From Nocardia wallacei (GTDB lineage: Bacteria > Actinomycetota > Actinomycetes > Mycobacteriales > Mycobacteriaceae): DNA of 62,309 nucleotides. The position numbers were made by a program, and so were the translations under genes. Under the pieces are notes generated by a model. That model saw only the letters and a list, made by a program, of their open reading frames with translations, did no database searches and was not told the DNA's origin. The stretch is from the NCBI RefSeq assembly GCF_029868745.1, contig NZ_JARWOP010000218.1:1-62309 (forward strand). The letters are read 5' to 3'. Each line of letters begins with the position of its first letter. The stretch's first letter is position 1. Of this stretch, positions 17,022 through 25,083 are shown piece by piece.

Positions 17022-18343
17022 GGTGTCGCTCCGATCTCGTCCCGGTAGGTTTCCCGCGCCGACCCGGCCGCCGCGAGGGTGAGCACCGACAGCACCGCGA
17101 AGTACACGACGATCAGCCACGGGTTCCCGCCGCCCACGGTCAGCAGCGCCGCCGCGATCAGCGGAGCGAAGCCGCCCGACAGCACCGCGCCGATCTGGTA
17201 GCCGAGCGAACTGCCGCTGTAGCGCACCCGGGTGTCGAACAACTCGGCGAACCAGGCGGCCTGCGGCCCGTACATCGCGTCGTGCATGACGTTCACGCCG
17301 AGCACGATCACCACGACCACCGCGATCTTCGACCCGGTCTCGACGGCGAGGAAGAACAGCGCGAGCGTCACCAGACCGCCCGCCGCGCCGAAAAGGTAAG
17401 GGCGCCTGCGGCCTACGCGATCGGACAGCCACGCCCACAGCGGCGTACTGACCAGGCCGAGCGCCGAGGAGATCAGCACCGCCACCAGCCCCACCGAGCT
17501 GCCCTTCCCGAATTCGTCCTGCAGATAACTCAGCGAATAGGTGGTCAGCAGCACGAACAGCGAAATCTGCGACAGCCGTAAGCCGATGGTGAGCAAGACG
17601 TTTCGTGGCTGGGTCCGCAGCACCTCCACCACCGGGAGCCGCGCGATGTCGCCGCGTTCGCGCAGCCTGCCGAAGATCTCCGCGTCGGTGAGGCGCACCC
17701 GGATCAGCAGTCCGACGATCACCAGCACCGCGCTCAGCAGGAACGGAATCCGCCATCCCGCATCGAGAAACGCGTCCTCGCCGGTGACGGCCCGCACCAG
17801 GTAGAAGACCGCGGTCGCCAGCAACATGCCCGCGGGCGAACCGAGCTGAGTGAAACTGCCGTAGAGCCCGCGGCGTCCCGGTGGCGCGTGCTCGACCGAA
17901 AGCAGCGCCGCGCCACCCCATTCCGCGCCGACCGCCAGTCCCTGGAACACTCGCAGCGTCGCCAGCAACGCCGGCGCCAGCAGACCCACCTGCGCGTAGG
18001 TCGGCAGCACGCCGATCGCGGCGGTGGTCACGCCCATCAGCAGCAGGGCGCCGACCAGAACGGCCTTGCGGCCCAGGCGATCCCCGAGATGCCCGGAGAT
18101 GATCGCGCCGATCGGCCGCGCCCCGAAGCCCGCGGCATAGGTGGCGAAGGAGGCCAGGGTGCCCGCGGTGGAGGACACGTTCGGGAAGAACAACGGCTTG
18201 AACACCAGCGCCGTGGCGGTGGCGTAGAGGTAGAAGTCGTACCACTCGATGGTCGTGCCGACCATGCTGCCGAGCGCGACCGACCGTGGCGACATCGCGG
18301 CCGGGGCGGGCTCGGACGGCGAGGTCCGCTGGGTGACAGTCAC
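17018..18343 (-). CDS. MFS transporter, metabolite:H+ symporter (MHS) family
   Basis: The protein has about 441 residues from GTG at 18343; an ATG at 18295 is the alternative. It has about twelve membrane segments. The MHS signatures are GTTIEWYDFYLYATATAL at the first helix, GHLGDRLGRKAVL in the loop between helices 2 and 3, and FQGLAVGAEWGGAALL. Characterised members import organic acids, betaine or shikimate with protons. Coupling to a DszA-type monooxygenase suggests it brings in that enzyme's substrate. The divergent MarR gene and the operator at 18443-18464 probably control it. Confidence 0.88.
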   Translation of the reverse strand: MTVTQRTSPSEPAPAAMSPRSVALGSMVGTTIEWYDFYLYATATALVFKPLFFPNVSSTAGTLASFATYAAGFGARPIGAIISGHLGDRLGRKAVLVGALLLMGVTTAAIGVLPTYAQVGLLAPALLATLRVFQGLAVGAEWGGAALLSVEHAPPGRRGLYGSFTQLGSPAGMLLATAVFYLVRAVTGEDAFLDAGWRIPFLLSAVLVIVGLLIRVRLTDAEIFGRLRERGDIARLPVVEVLRTQPRNVLLTIGLRLSQISLFVLLTTYSLSYLQDEFGKGSSVGLVAVLISSALGLVSTPLWAWLSDRVGRRRPYLFGAAGGLVTLALFFLAVETGSKIAVVVVIVLGVNVMHDAMYGPQAAWFAELFDTRVRYSGSSLGYQIGAVLSGGFAPLIAAALLTVGGGNPWLIVVYFAVLSVLTLAAAGSARETYRDEIGATP

Positions 18344-18442
18344 GTCGGGGCAGCCTAGGTAGCGGTGAGCGGCTCGAGGAGGGTTGTTCTCGCCCTGATC
18401 GCAACCGGTTCCGGCCCCGCGCTGTGGCACAGCTCTCGCACT

Positions 18443-18464
18443 AATAGTTTGTGCACTAACTATT
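18443..18464. promoter_or_regulatory. Palindromic operator, MarR/OhrR type
   Basis: A 22-base imperfect palindrome is centred between 18453 and 18454. Its arms are AATAGTT (18443-18449) and AACTATT (18458-18464) around a GTGCAC core (18451-18456); ten of eleven base pairs match. It resembles the TAGTGCACTA-type sites known for MarR and OhrR proteins. It sits in the 141-base gap between the MHS transporter (minus) and the MarR gene (plus), 21 bases before the MarR start, where it would block transcription both ways. Confidence 0.72.
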
Positions 18465-18484
18465 GGCGGCCTAAGCTTTGCGGT

Positions 18485-18967
18485 GTGAGTCCTGAGCTGA
18501 CCGAAGACGACGATCCGTTGCGGCTGGACCGGCAGGTGTGTTTCGCCTTGGCCGTCGCCAATCGGTCGGTGCTCGCGGTGTACCGGCCGCTGCTGGAGCC
18601 GATGGGGCTCACCCATCCGCAGTACCTGGTGATGCTGGCGCTGTGGGGCGAGACGCCGATGTCGGTGCGGGCCATCGCCGAAGCGGTGCAACTGGATTCG
18701 CCGACGTTGTCGCCGTTGCTCAAGCGGCTCGAAGCGGCCGGACTCATCAGCCGCCGCCGGGACCGGCGCGACGAGCGCAATCTCCTGATCGACCTCACCG
18801 ACGCCGGGCGTGGGCTGCGGCGGCAGGCCGAGCGGATCCCGCCCGCGGTGGTGGAGCGGCTCGGTGTGAGCCTCGCCGATCTGGAGGAACTGCGCGACAT
18901 CCTCACCCGTGTGAACCAGGCCGCCCGCGCGGCCGCCGGAACAGCCGAGGCAGGGAGAACCGCATGA
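18485..18967 (+). CDS. MarR-family transcriptional regulator
   Basis: The protein has 160 residues from GTG at 18485. The winged-helix core has LTHPQYLVMLALWGE, VRAIAEAVQLDSPTLSPLLKRLEAAGLI and the wing SRRRDRRDERNLLIDLTDAG. The sequence QVCFALAVANRSVLAVYRPL at the N terminus is the OhrR-type dimerisation helix, with a Cys at the position used for peroxide sensing in OhrR. Whether it senses oxidants here is not known. The start lies just after a near-perfect palindrome. Its stop overlaps the next gene (ATGA). Confidence 0.88.
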   Translation: MSPELTEDDDPLRLDRQVCFALAVANRSVLAVYRPLLEPMGLTHPQYLVMLALWGETPMSVRAIAEAVQLDSPTLSPLLKRLEAAGLISRRRDRRDERNLLIDLTDAGRGLRRQAERIPPAVVERLGVSLADLEELRDILTRVNQAARAAAGTAEAGRTA

Positions 18968-19341
18968 GTGGGCAAACCCCCGACCCGATCCAGCGCGTGC
19001 GCTACATCGCCGGCGCGACACTGCCCGAGTCGATGCGCGAGTGGGTGCTCGAGGACCTCACCGGCCGCGGCGCCGGCCGCCGCTACCTGCTGCGCTTCCT
19101 CGTCCCCGTGCTGCCGGTGCTGTGCCTGTTCCTGCTGGTACCGGGCCCGCTGTGGATCGGGTTGTCGATGATGGCGCTGCTGTACATCCCGCTGATCTAC
19201 TTCACCGTCGCTCTCATGTACGTCTACCGCCGCCACCGCCTGATCAAGCACGGACTCGATCCCGAACTGGCCGACATCCGCCGGCGCCGCCGCGCCGAGG
19301 CCGAACGGGCGTCCTACGAATCCCGCCACGGGCGCGGGTAG
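18964..19341 (+). CDS. DUF5313-like small membrane protein
   Basis: The protein has 125 residues. It has a soluble N-terminal stretch with RYIAGATLPESMREWVLEDL, then two hydrophobic segments (about residues 45-65 and 68-88), LLRFLVPVLPVLCLFLLVPG and MMALLYIPLIYFTVALMYV, then a highly basic tail with RRRRRAEAERASY. This layout matches the DUF5313 family of mycobacteria and nocardiae, whose function is unknown. It is coupled to the MarR gene by an ATGA overlap, so it is probably made with the regulator. Confidence 0.68.
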   Translation: MSGQTPDPIQRVRYIAGATLPESMREWVLEDLTGRGAGRRYLLRFLVPVLPVLCLFLLVPGPLWIGLSMMALLYIPLIYFTVALMYVYRRHRLIKHGLDPELADIRRRRRAEAERASYESRHGRG

Positions 19342-19355
19342 CGGGGCGCCGCATC

Positions 19356-19488
19356 GTCATCCCGGCGCGCTTTTGGCCGGGATCCACACCATCCAGCTGG
19401 ATTCCGGCCAAGAGCACGCCGGAATGACTATGAGGACCACCGCCGGCATGACCGCGAGGACCACCGCCGGAATGACTGTGAGGACTAC
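19356..19488. repeat. Inverted pair of palindromic repeat elements followed by three tandem 24-base repeats
   Basis: Two 30-base elements in opposite orientation (19356-19385 and 19399-19428) match at about 26 of 30 positions when one is reversed. Each is itself palindromic (CCCGGC/GCCGGG type). They are similar to the element at 11079-11105. From 19417 to 19488 there are three tandem 24-base units beginning CGCCGGAATGAC and ending GAGGACCAC, with small differences. The block fills the gap between the convergent DUF5313-like and sfnB genes, where it could act as a two-way transcription stop. Confidence 0.75.
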
Positions 19489-19516
19489 CGCTCCCCCTGC
19501 CTGGACGAGGTACGGC

Positions 19517-20761
19517 TCAGATCAGCCCGTGTAGTGGAGGCGCGGTGTCGTGCAGCAGGGCGCGGCCCACATGGTGGTACTTCCAGCGCACGGGGTCGTG
19601 GAGGGTGTGGGTGCGGGCGTTGCGCCAGAAGTGGTGGAGGTTGAGATCGGCTGCGGCGCTGCGGGTTCCGGAGACCTCGAACAAGGCGGCGGAGACCTCG
19701 GTGGCGGCGCGGTCGGCGATGATCTTGGCCGCCGCGACCGCGAGCGAGGCGGCCGCGACGGGATCCGAGGGGGTGTCTTCCGGCGCCGCCGCGCCGGTGT
19801 CGCTCGCACCGACCGCCGCGTCGACCGCGGCAGCGGCCGCCGCCAGCGTCGCCTCGGCGGCCGTCACCGATACCGCCAGTTCGCCGAATCGCTGGATCAG
19901 CAGCGGGTCGTCGATCGCCCGCTCGACTTTCGCCTCGAACCACGGGCGACTGCTGGTGCGCGCGAAATCCGTTGCGGCGGTGAGGGCGCCGCGGGCAATG
20001 CCGGCGTCGATGGCGACGTGCAGCAACTGCGCGAAGGCGCCGTATCCGGTGGGGGCGCGCACGGCGGCCGAGCGGGCCACCAGTTGCTCGCGATCCACCA
20101 GCACCCCGTCGAACGAGACCGTGCCGCTGCCGGTGGTGCGCTGCCCGATGCCGTTCCAGTCGTCGACGATACGCACGCCGGGCGACTCGGCCGGCAGATA
20201 CGCGACGTACTCCCCCGGGGCCAGTCCGCTGCGCTCGTCCGGATCGTCGAGCCGAGCGAGCACGGCCAGCACATCGGCGAAAAGCGAACCGGTGCAATAG
20301 TATTTGATGCCGTCGACACGGAAGCGCCCACCGTCCGGCCGCACGGTGGTGCCGATCTCGGCGACCGTGGCGCTGGTCCGCTCCGACTGCGCGTTGGCGA
20401 TGCGGCCGCCGCCGAGCACCTGCCCGAGATAGCGCCGGCGCTGCGCCTCGGATCCGGCCAGCCGCAGCAGATTCACGTACACGAAGTGGCTGTGCGGAAT
20501 CTGGGCGATATTCGGGTCCGCGGTCGCCAGTATCCGCACCACCTCGGCGACCGCGCTCGGCGGCAGATCCGCACCGCCGAGTTCCGCCGGAACGGTCACG
20601 GCCAGTAGGCCGCTCGCCGCCAGCTGATCGATTTCCCGATGCGGCAGTTCACGATCGCGGTCGCGGCGGGCGGCGCCCGTCGCGAAGTCGGCCGCCAGCC
20701 GCCGGGCCACCGCGCGGGCGTGCGCGGCCGACTCGATGCGCTCGGCGGTGACGGCGGTCAT
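19517..20761 (-). CDS. sfnB: SfnB-family sulfur acquisition oxidoreductase (acyl-CoA dehydrogenase fold)
   Basis: The protein has 414 residues. The acyl-CoA dehydrogenase fold is seen in the N-terminal helical part, with LPHREIDQLAASGLLAVTVP and AELGGADLPPSAVAEVVRIL, the middle block IPHSHFVYVNLLRLAG, IKYYCTGSLFADVLAVLA, VIDDWNGIGQRTTGSGTV-like sequence (here VDDWNGIGQRTTGSG), and LNLHHFWRNARTHTLHDPV near the end. This set matches SfnB and DszC-like flavin enzymes rather than true acyl-CoA dehydrogenases. They are linked to use of sulfones and other organosulfur sources. The ATG at 20761 overlaps the sfnG stop (ATGA), so both are co-translated. Confidence 0.82.
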   Translation of the reverse strand: MTAVTAERIESAAHARAVARRLAADFATGAARRDRDRELPHREIDQLAASGLLAVTVPAELGGADLPPSAVAEVVRILATADPNIAQIPHSHFVYVNLLRLAGSEAQRRRYLGQVLGGGRIANAQSERTSATVAEIGTTVRPDGGRFRVDGIKYYCTGSLFADVLAVLARLDDPDERSGLAPGEYVAYLPAESPGVRIVDDWNGIGQRTTGSGTVSFDGVLVDREQLVARSAAVRAPTGYGAFAQLLHVAIDAGIARGALTAATDFARTSSRPWFEAKVERAIDDPLLIQRFGELAVSVTAAEATLAAAAAAVDAAVGASDTGAAAPEDTPSDPVAAASLAVAAAKIIADRAATEVSAALFEVSGTRSAAADLNLHHFWRNARTHTLHDPVRWKYHHVGRALLHDTAPPLHGLI

Positions 20762-21876
20762 CGGCTCGCGGCCGCGGCGGGTGCGCGGGCGGCCTCCAGC
20801 TCCCGCACCAGCGGCAGCACCTTCGCACCGAAGTATTCGATCTCCTCCTGGAAGTGCAGGAATCCGCCGAGGATCAGATCGACTCCGCGGTCGCGGTAGG
20901 CGACGATGCGTTCGGCGATCTGCTCGGGCGTGCCGATGAGTTTGGTGCGGAAGCCGTCGTTGTACTGGACCAGGTCCTCGAAGGTGGAGTCGGCCCACAT
21001 TCCCGTCCGGTCCCGGGTGGACGCACCGGCCTGCTGCACCGCGTCCCGGAACCCTTCCACCGCAGGGCGATTCGCCTTGTCGATGATCTCGCGGAGGGTG
21101 TCGTGCGCCTCCTTCTCGGTGTCGCGCGCGATGATGAACCCGTTCAGGCCGAACTTCACCTCGCGGTCGTGCGCGCGGGCGATCTCGCGCAGATCGTCCA
21201 ATTGCTCGGTGACGCCGTCGAAATCCTTGCCGTTGGAGAAGTACCAGTCGGCGAAGCGGCCGCCGTTGCGCCGGGCGGCGGTGGAGTTACCGCCTTGGAA
21301 CAGTTCGGGATTCGGCCGTTCCGGGGTGTTGAGCGGCTTGGGCTTCAGGGTGAAGTCGCGGATGCGGTAGAAGTCGCCGCCGTAGTTCACGTTGTCCTCG
21401 GTCCAGATCTTGCGGATCACCTCGAGGAATTCGCCGCTGCGCCGGTAGCGTTCGTCGTGCTCCAGCCACGGCTCGCCCAGCGCCTGGAACTCGCCCGCGA
21501 ACCAGCCCGATACGACATTGATCGCGAAACGCCCGCCGGACAGATGATCCGCGGTGGCGCCGAACTTGGCCAGCACCGCCGGATGCCACAACCCGGGATG
21601 CACGGCCGCGATCACCTTCAGCCGCTCGGTCGCGCCCAGCAGCGCCAGGCTGAACGACGTCGACTCGTGCTGGAACTCGGCGCCGTAGGAGGCGGTGTAG
21701 CGCACCTGCGACAGCGCGTACTCGAACCCGTTGCGTTCGGCGGTCCGAGCGAGCTTCTTGTTGTACTCGAAGTCCCAGCTCGTACGCTGCTCGATATCAC
21801 TGGTGACCAGTCCCCCGCTCACATTGGGCACCCAGTAGGCGAACCGCACCTGATCGGCGATGTTCTCGGTCGTCAT
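20758..21876 (-). CDS. sfnG: Dimethylsulfone monooxygenase SfnG (SsuD-like, FMNH2-dependent)
   Basis: The protein has 372 residues and begins with the SfnG block FAYWVPNVSGGLVTSDIEQR. Other matches are GFEYALSQVRYTASYGAEFQ, ADHLSGGRFAINVVSGWFAG, GEPWLEHDERYRRS, FQGGNSTAARR and the C-terminal GGFLHFQEEIEYFG. Known SfnG oxidises dimethylsulfone to methanesulfinate using reduced FMN from a separate reductase; no reductase gene lies beside it here. The ATG at 21876 is preceded by GGAG six bases upstream. It overlaps the EamA gene by the last codons and is followed by sfnB, forming a sulfur-scavenging operon. Confidence 0.9.
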   Translation of the reverse strand: MTTENIADQVRFAYWVPNVSGGLVTSDIEQRTSWDFEYNKKLARTAERNGFEYALSQVRYTASYGAEFQHESTSFSLALLGATERLKVIAAVHPGLWHPAVLAKFGATADHLSGGRFAINVVSGWFAGEFQALGEPWLEHDERYRRSGEFLEVIRKIWTEDNVNYGGDFYRIRDFTLKPKPLNTPERPNPELFQGGNSTAARRNGGRFADWYFSNGKDFDGVTEQLDDLREIARAHDREVKFGLNGFIIARDTEKEAHDTLREIIDKANRPAVEGFRDAVQQAGASTRDRTGMWADSTFEDLVQYNDGFRTKLIGTPEQIAERIVAYRDRGVDLILGGFLHFQEEIEYFGAKVLPLVRELEAARAPAAAASR

Positions 21877-22871
21877 TGCTGCTCCAGCCGATTGTCGTCG
21901 AGACGGGATGTAGGCCACCGGGCGCGGCAACCATGCGCCCGGCGTGCCCCACACTTCAACACCGCCGCGTCTCCCGAACCAGGGTTTGAATCGCCCCGAT
22001 CCGATCCCCGCCGAGATCTCGCCACGGGTTCGCGTTTCTGATGCCGATGTCGCCGGGTGGTGGACAGGGTTGCCCAGGCGGCGGCGGTGGTGATGGCGGC
22101 GATGCCGAGACAGCGGTGCAGGGAGAGGGACTCGTGGAGGACCACTGCGCCGGTGAGGGCGGCGACTACGGGTTCGAGGGTGAGGAGGGTGGCGACGAGG
22201 TGTGCCGGAATGCGTTGTAGCGCAGCTAGTTCCAGGGAGTATGGGATCACCGCGGAGAGGGTTGCGACGGCGACACCGGCGAACAGGACGGCGGGGGTGA
22301 AGAGGGTTCCGCCGTTCGAGTACAGGCCCGGCGGTAGGCCGAGCAGGGCGGCCACGCCGACGGCGAGAGCGAGCAGGGGGCGGCTGCCGGGCCCCGATCC
22401 GAGGCGGCGGGAGAGCAGCAGGTAGCTGCCCATCGAGGCGGCCGACAGCAGGGCCAGGGCGATACCCTGCCAGGCCAGGGGGCCAGAGGCGGGATCGCGG
22501 ACGAGCAGCAGGCCCGCGACGGCGAGCACGACCGCACCGGCGTCCGCGAGTCGGCGGGAACCGCACAGCGCCACCGTGAGCGGACCGAGCAGTTGCAGCG
22601 TGCAGGCCACTCCGAGCGGGAGATAGTGCAGGGCAGGGTAGATCAGGTTCATTCCGGCGATCGCGACGCCGAGCGCCAGCACCGTGCGCAACCGCCGCCC
22701 GCGCGGCAGGGTGCGCGGGCGGCGGATCGCCACCAGCACCAGCGCGGCGATTCCGAGCCGGAGCGCAACCACGCCGAGCGGGTCCACCCGCGAGAACAGC
22801 TGCTTGCCGAACGCCTGCCCGGTCTGCGTCGAGATCGCGGCGGCCAGGACGAACAGTGGAGCGGGAACCAT
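21873..22871 (-). CDS. EamA/RhtA-family membrane transporter with atypical C-terminal tail
   Basis: The protein has about 332 residues from the ATG at 22871 (a longer start at 22910 is possible). Two EamA repeats give about ten membrane segments, with MNLIYPALHYLPLGVACTLQ in the first half and LVATLLTLEPVVAALTGAVV in the second. This resembles RhtA-type exporters of amino acids and their analogues. The last 55 residues after RRHRHQKREP are Arg-, Gly- and Asp-rich and not family-like; the DNA there also contains a strong hairpin just before sfnG, so this tail may be fortuitous read-through of a leader. The stop overlaps the sfnG start. Confidence 0.82.
   Translation of the reverse strand: MVPAPLFVLAAAISTQTGQAFGKQLFSRVDPLGVVALRLGIAALVLVAIRRPRTLPRGRRLRTVLALGVAIAGMNLIYPALHYLPLGVACTLQLLGPLTVALCGSRRLADAGAVVLAVAGLLLVRDPASGPLAWQGIALALLSAASMGSYLLLSRRLGSGPGSRPLLALAVGVAALLGLPPGLYSNGGTLFTPAVLFAGVAVATLSAVIPYSLELAALQRIPAHLVATLLTLEPVVAALTGAVVLHESLSLHRCLGIAAITTAAAWATLSTTRRHRHQKREPVARSRRGSDRGDSNPGSGDAAVLKCGARRAHGCRARWPTSRLDDNRLEQQ
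21918..21942 (-). promoter_or_regulatory. GC-rich hairpin upstream of sfnG
   Basis: The bases CCGGGCGC (21918-21925) and GCGCCCGG (21935-21942) form a perfect 8-pair stem with a 9-base loop, about 42-66 bases before the sfnG start. It lies inside the atypical C-terminal coding tail of the EamA gene. It could be a cis-regulatory RNA structure for sfnG. I could not match it to a known S-adenosylmethionine riboswitch class. Confidence 0.35.
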
Positions 22872-22944
22872 GACCACAGCTTCTCGGTTCACACAATTCA
22901 GGTCCATCAAAAGATACCGGCGATGTTCGTGCAGAATTGCCTAC

Positions 22945-23862
22945 ATGATCGACCTCCGCCGATTACAGGTCCTGCGGGTGCTGGCCGACCGCGGCACCGT
23001 CACCGCGACCGCCGCGGCGCTGTACGTCACTCCCTCCGCGGTCTCGCAGCAGATCCGTTCCCTGGCAGCCGAACTCGGCGTCGACCTGCTGCGCCAGGAG
23101 GGCCGCCGGGTGCGGCTCACCCCGGCCGCACGGGAATTGCTCCGGCACGCCGACATCCTGGCCGAACAGTGGGAGCACGCCCGCGCCGACATCGCCTCCG
23201 GCGGCACGGAATTGACCGGCGCGCTGCGCTTCACCGGGGTGTCCTCGGCCATCGCCGCCGTCGTCGGCCCGGCCGTGGCACGCCTGCGCGAACAGCATCC
23301 GCGAGTCGAATCGACCATGGACGAGATGGAGAGCACCGAGGCCTTTCAGCTCCTGCTCGCCGACGCCGCGGACATCTCCGTCGGATTCCCCACGGCCACC
23401 ACCCCGCCCGTCGACGACCCCCGCTTCGAACAGCACGTGCTGCTCGACGATGTCCAGGATCTCCTGGTGCCCACCGGACAACCCCTGGCACAACAGGACT
23501 CGGTCACGCTCCGGGACGCGGCCGCCGAACCGTGGATACTCGACTTCCCGGGCGGCGACACCCACGACGTCGTCTTCGCGGCCTGCGCCACAGCGGGTTT
23601 CACACCTCGCATCGCCCACCACGTCAAGGAATGGTTCGCCGTGTCCGCTCTGGTCGCACACGGCCTGGGCGTCTGCCTGCTGCCCCGGCTGGTGCCGATT
23701 CCCGACGAGCACGCGGTGGTCCGGGTCCCGCTGCACGGTAGTCCGCGGCCGGCCCGGACGATCATCGGCACCGTCCGCCGCGGCGCCGCCCGGCACCCGC
23801 TGATCGCCGCCGGATTGTCCACTGTCGCTGCCGTCGGCCGCGAGATCGCCGCGCGCCGTTGA
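22945..23862 (+). CDS. LysR-family transcriptional regulator
   Basis: The protein has 305 residues. The N-terminal winged helix-turn-helix is MIDLRRLQVLRVLADRGTVT to LTPAARELLRHADIL (residues 1-72), with the recognition helix in TPSAVSQQIRSLAAELG. A periplasmic-binding-like effector domain follows, with GALRFTGVSSAIAAVVGPAV and GLGVCLLPRLVPIP. It is divergent from the EamA-sfnG-sfnB operon with 73 bases between starts, the usual arrangement for a LysR protein and its target. The effector is unknown. It ends three bases before the stop of the convergent FAD monooxygenase gene. Confidence 0.9.
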   Translation: MIDLRRLQVLRVLADRGTVTATAAALYVTPSAVSQQIRSLAAELGVDLLRQEGRRVRLTPAARELLRHADILAEQWEHARADIASGGTELTGALRFTGVSSAIAAVVGPAVARLREQHPRVESTMDEMESTEAFQLLLADAADISVGFPTATTPPVDDPRFEQHVLLDDVQDLLVPTGQPLAQQDSVTLRDAAAEPWILDFPGGDTHDVVFAACATAGFTPRIAHHVKEWFAVSALVAHGLGVCLLPRLVPIPDEHAVVRVPLHGSPRPARTIIGTVRRGAARHPLIAAGLSTVAAVGREIAARR

Positions 23863-23865
23863 TGT

Positions 23866-25083
23866 TCAGCGGATGGTGCTGGTGCGGCCGTAGCCCTGCG
23901 TGATCTCGGCCAGCTCCGCCGGGGTGAGAACGTCCTCGATCCGGTCGAAGCCGCTCGGGGCCCGTTCCGCGACGGTGCGGAGGATGCGGTCCATCGGCAT
24001 GTCACGGTTGGCGAGAACGATCTCGTTGACCGTGACCAGGCGCGCGGACTCGTAGGCGAGCGCACCCCGCTCCGGATCGCCGGTGCGGGCGAGTTCGGCG
24101 GCGAGCGTCCGGGCGTCGAGAATGGCCTGGGAACCGCCGTTGGAGCCGATCGGGTACATCGGATGCGCGGCGTCCCCGACCAGAGTGATGCGCCCGGAAG
24201 TCCAGTGCGGCAACGGTTCCCGATCCACCATCGGATACTCGAGGATGTGCTCGGTCGCGCCGATGAGCTCCTCGATGTCCACGGTGTCGAAATGCCAGCC
24301 CCGGTAGAACGGCAGCACATCCGCCGCCCGGCCGGTGCGATTCCAGTCCGCCACCTCGGCGCCCGCGTCGGGTAATCGCACCTCGGCAACCCAGTTCACC
24401 AGCGCCCGCCCCGCGCGCCGGGCAGCCGCCGAAATCGGATAGGCGACGAACTTGGCCGCGTGATTGCTGCCCGCGAACGCCATCGACGCCCCGGACAGGA
24501 ACGGCCGGGTCATGGTCACGCCCCGCCACATCCGGATGCCGTTCCCGCGCGGCGGCCCTTCCCCGGGGTGCAGTTGCGCGCGCACGGCCGAGTGCAGGCC
24601 GTCCGCGCCGACCAGCAGATCCGTCTCCAGCTCGACCGCCGCGTCACTGTCACGATCGCGCAGTCGGCTGCGCACACCCGCGTCCGTCTCGACGGCGGCG
24701 ACGAAGCGGAGGCCGGTTTTCACCGCGTCCGGACCGAGCCGGTCGTGCACCGCGGCCAGCAGCAGGTCTTGCAGTTCGCCCCGGTGCACGGAGTACTGCG
24801 GCCAGCGATGCCCGGCGGCGACACCGCGCGGCTCGCGCCAGATCTCATTGCCGAAGCGGTCGTAGTGCAGCACCTCCGCGGTCGGAATGGCCAGTTCGCC
24901 CAGGCGGTCGGCCAGCCCGAGCGCGGCGAGTTCCCCGGTGGCGTGCGGCAGCAGATTGATGCCGACGCCGAGCGGCCGCAGGGTGCGGACGCTGTCCACG
25001 ACCGTCGCGCGGATCCCCTGCTCGTGCAGGCTCAATGCCGTTGTGAGGCCGGCGATTCCGGCGCCGACGACCAGGACTCGCAT
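23866..25083 (-). CDS. FAD-dependent monooxygenase, PhzS/salicylate-hydroxylase-like
   Basis: The protein has 405 residues. It has the N-terminal dinucleotide fold VVGAGIAGLTTALSLHEQG, the GINLLPHATGELAALGLAD block, the DG motif region LLVGADGLHSAVRAQL, and the second FAD motif ITLVGDAAHPMYPIGSNGGS. The blocks RFGNEIWREPRGVAAGHRWP and YSVHRGELQDLLL resemble a subgroup around PhzS, whose members hydroxylate aromatic acids, sometimes with decarboxylation. Its ATG at 25083 shares a base with the stop of the chorismate-lyase-like gene, which suggests that product as substrate. Confidence 0.85.
   Translation of the reverse strand: MRVLVVGAGIAGLTTALSLHEQGIRATVVDSVRTLRPLGVGINLLPHATGELAALGLADRLGELAIPTAEVLHYDRFGNEIWREPRGVAAGHRWPQYSVHRGELQDLLLAAVHDRLGPDAVKTGLRFVAAVETDAGVRSRLRDRDSDAAVELETDLLVGADGLHSAVRAQLHPGEGPPRGNGIRMWRGVTMTRPFLSGASMAFAGSNHAAKFVAYPISAAARRAGRALVNWVAEVRLPDAGAEVADWNRTGRAADVLPFYRGWHFDTVDIEELIGATEHILEYPMVDREPLPHWTSGRITLVGDAAHPMYPIGSNGGSQAILDARTLAAELARTGDPERGALAYESARLVTVNEIVLANRDMPMDRILRTVAERAPSGFDRIEDVLTPAELAEITQGYGRTSTIR

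Noticed and set aside
15630..18404. A single 924-residue fusion of the MHS transporter region and the DszA-like monooxygenase
   Set aside because: The first part is a frame shadow of the transporter gene; the true monooxygenase starts at GTG 17021 and the transporter is in another frame with a GTGA overlap.
19417..19488. Three tandem 24-base repeats considered as a CRISPR array
   Set aside because: The units abut with no unique spacers, only three are present and no cas genes are near; they belong to the intergenic palindromic element.
21877..22040. An S-adenosylmethionine riboswitch upstream of sfnG
   Set aside because: A strong stem is present but I could not place the conserved core of SAM-I, SAM-II or SAM-IV classes; only a generic hairpin is reported.
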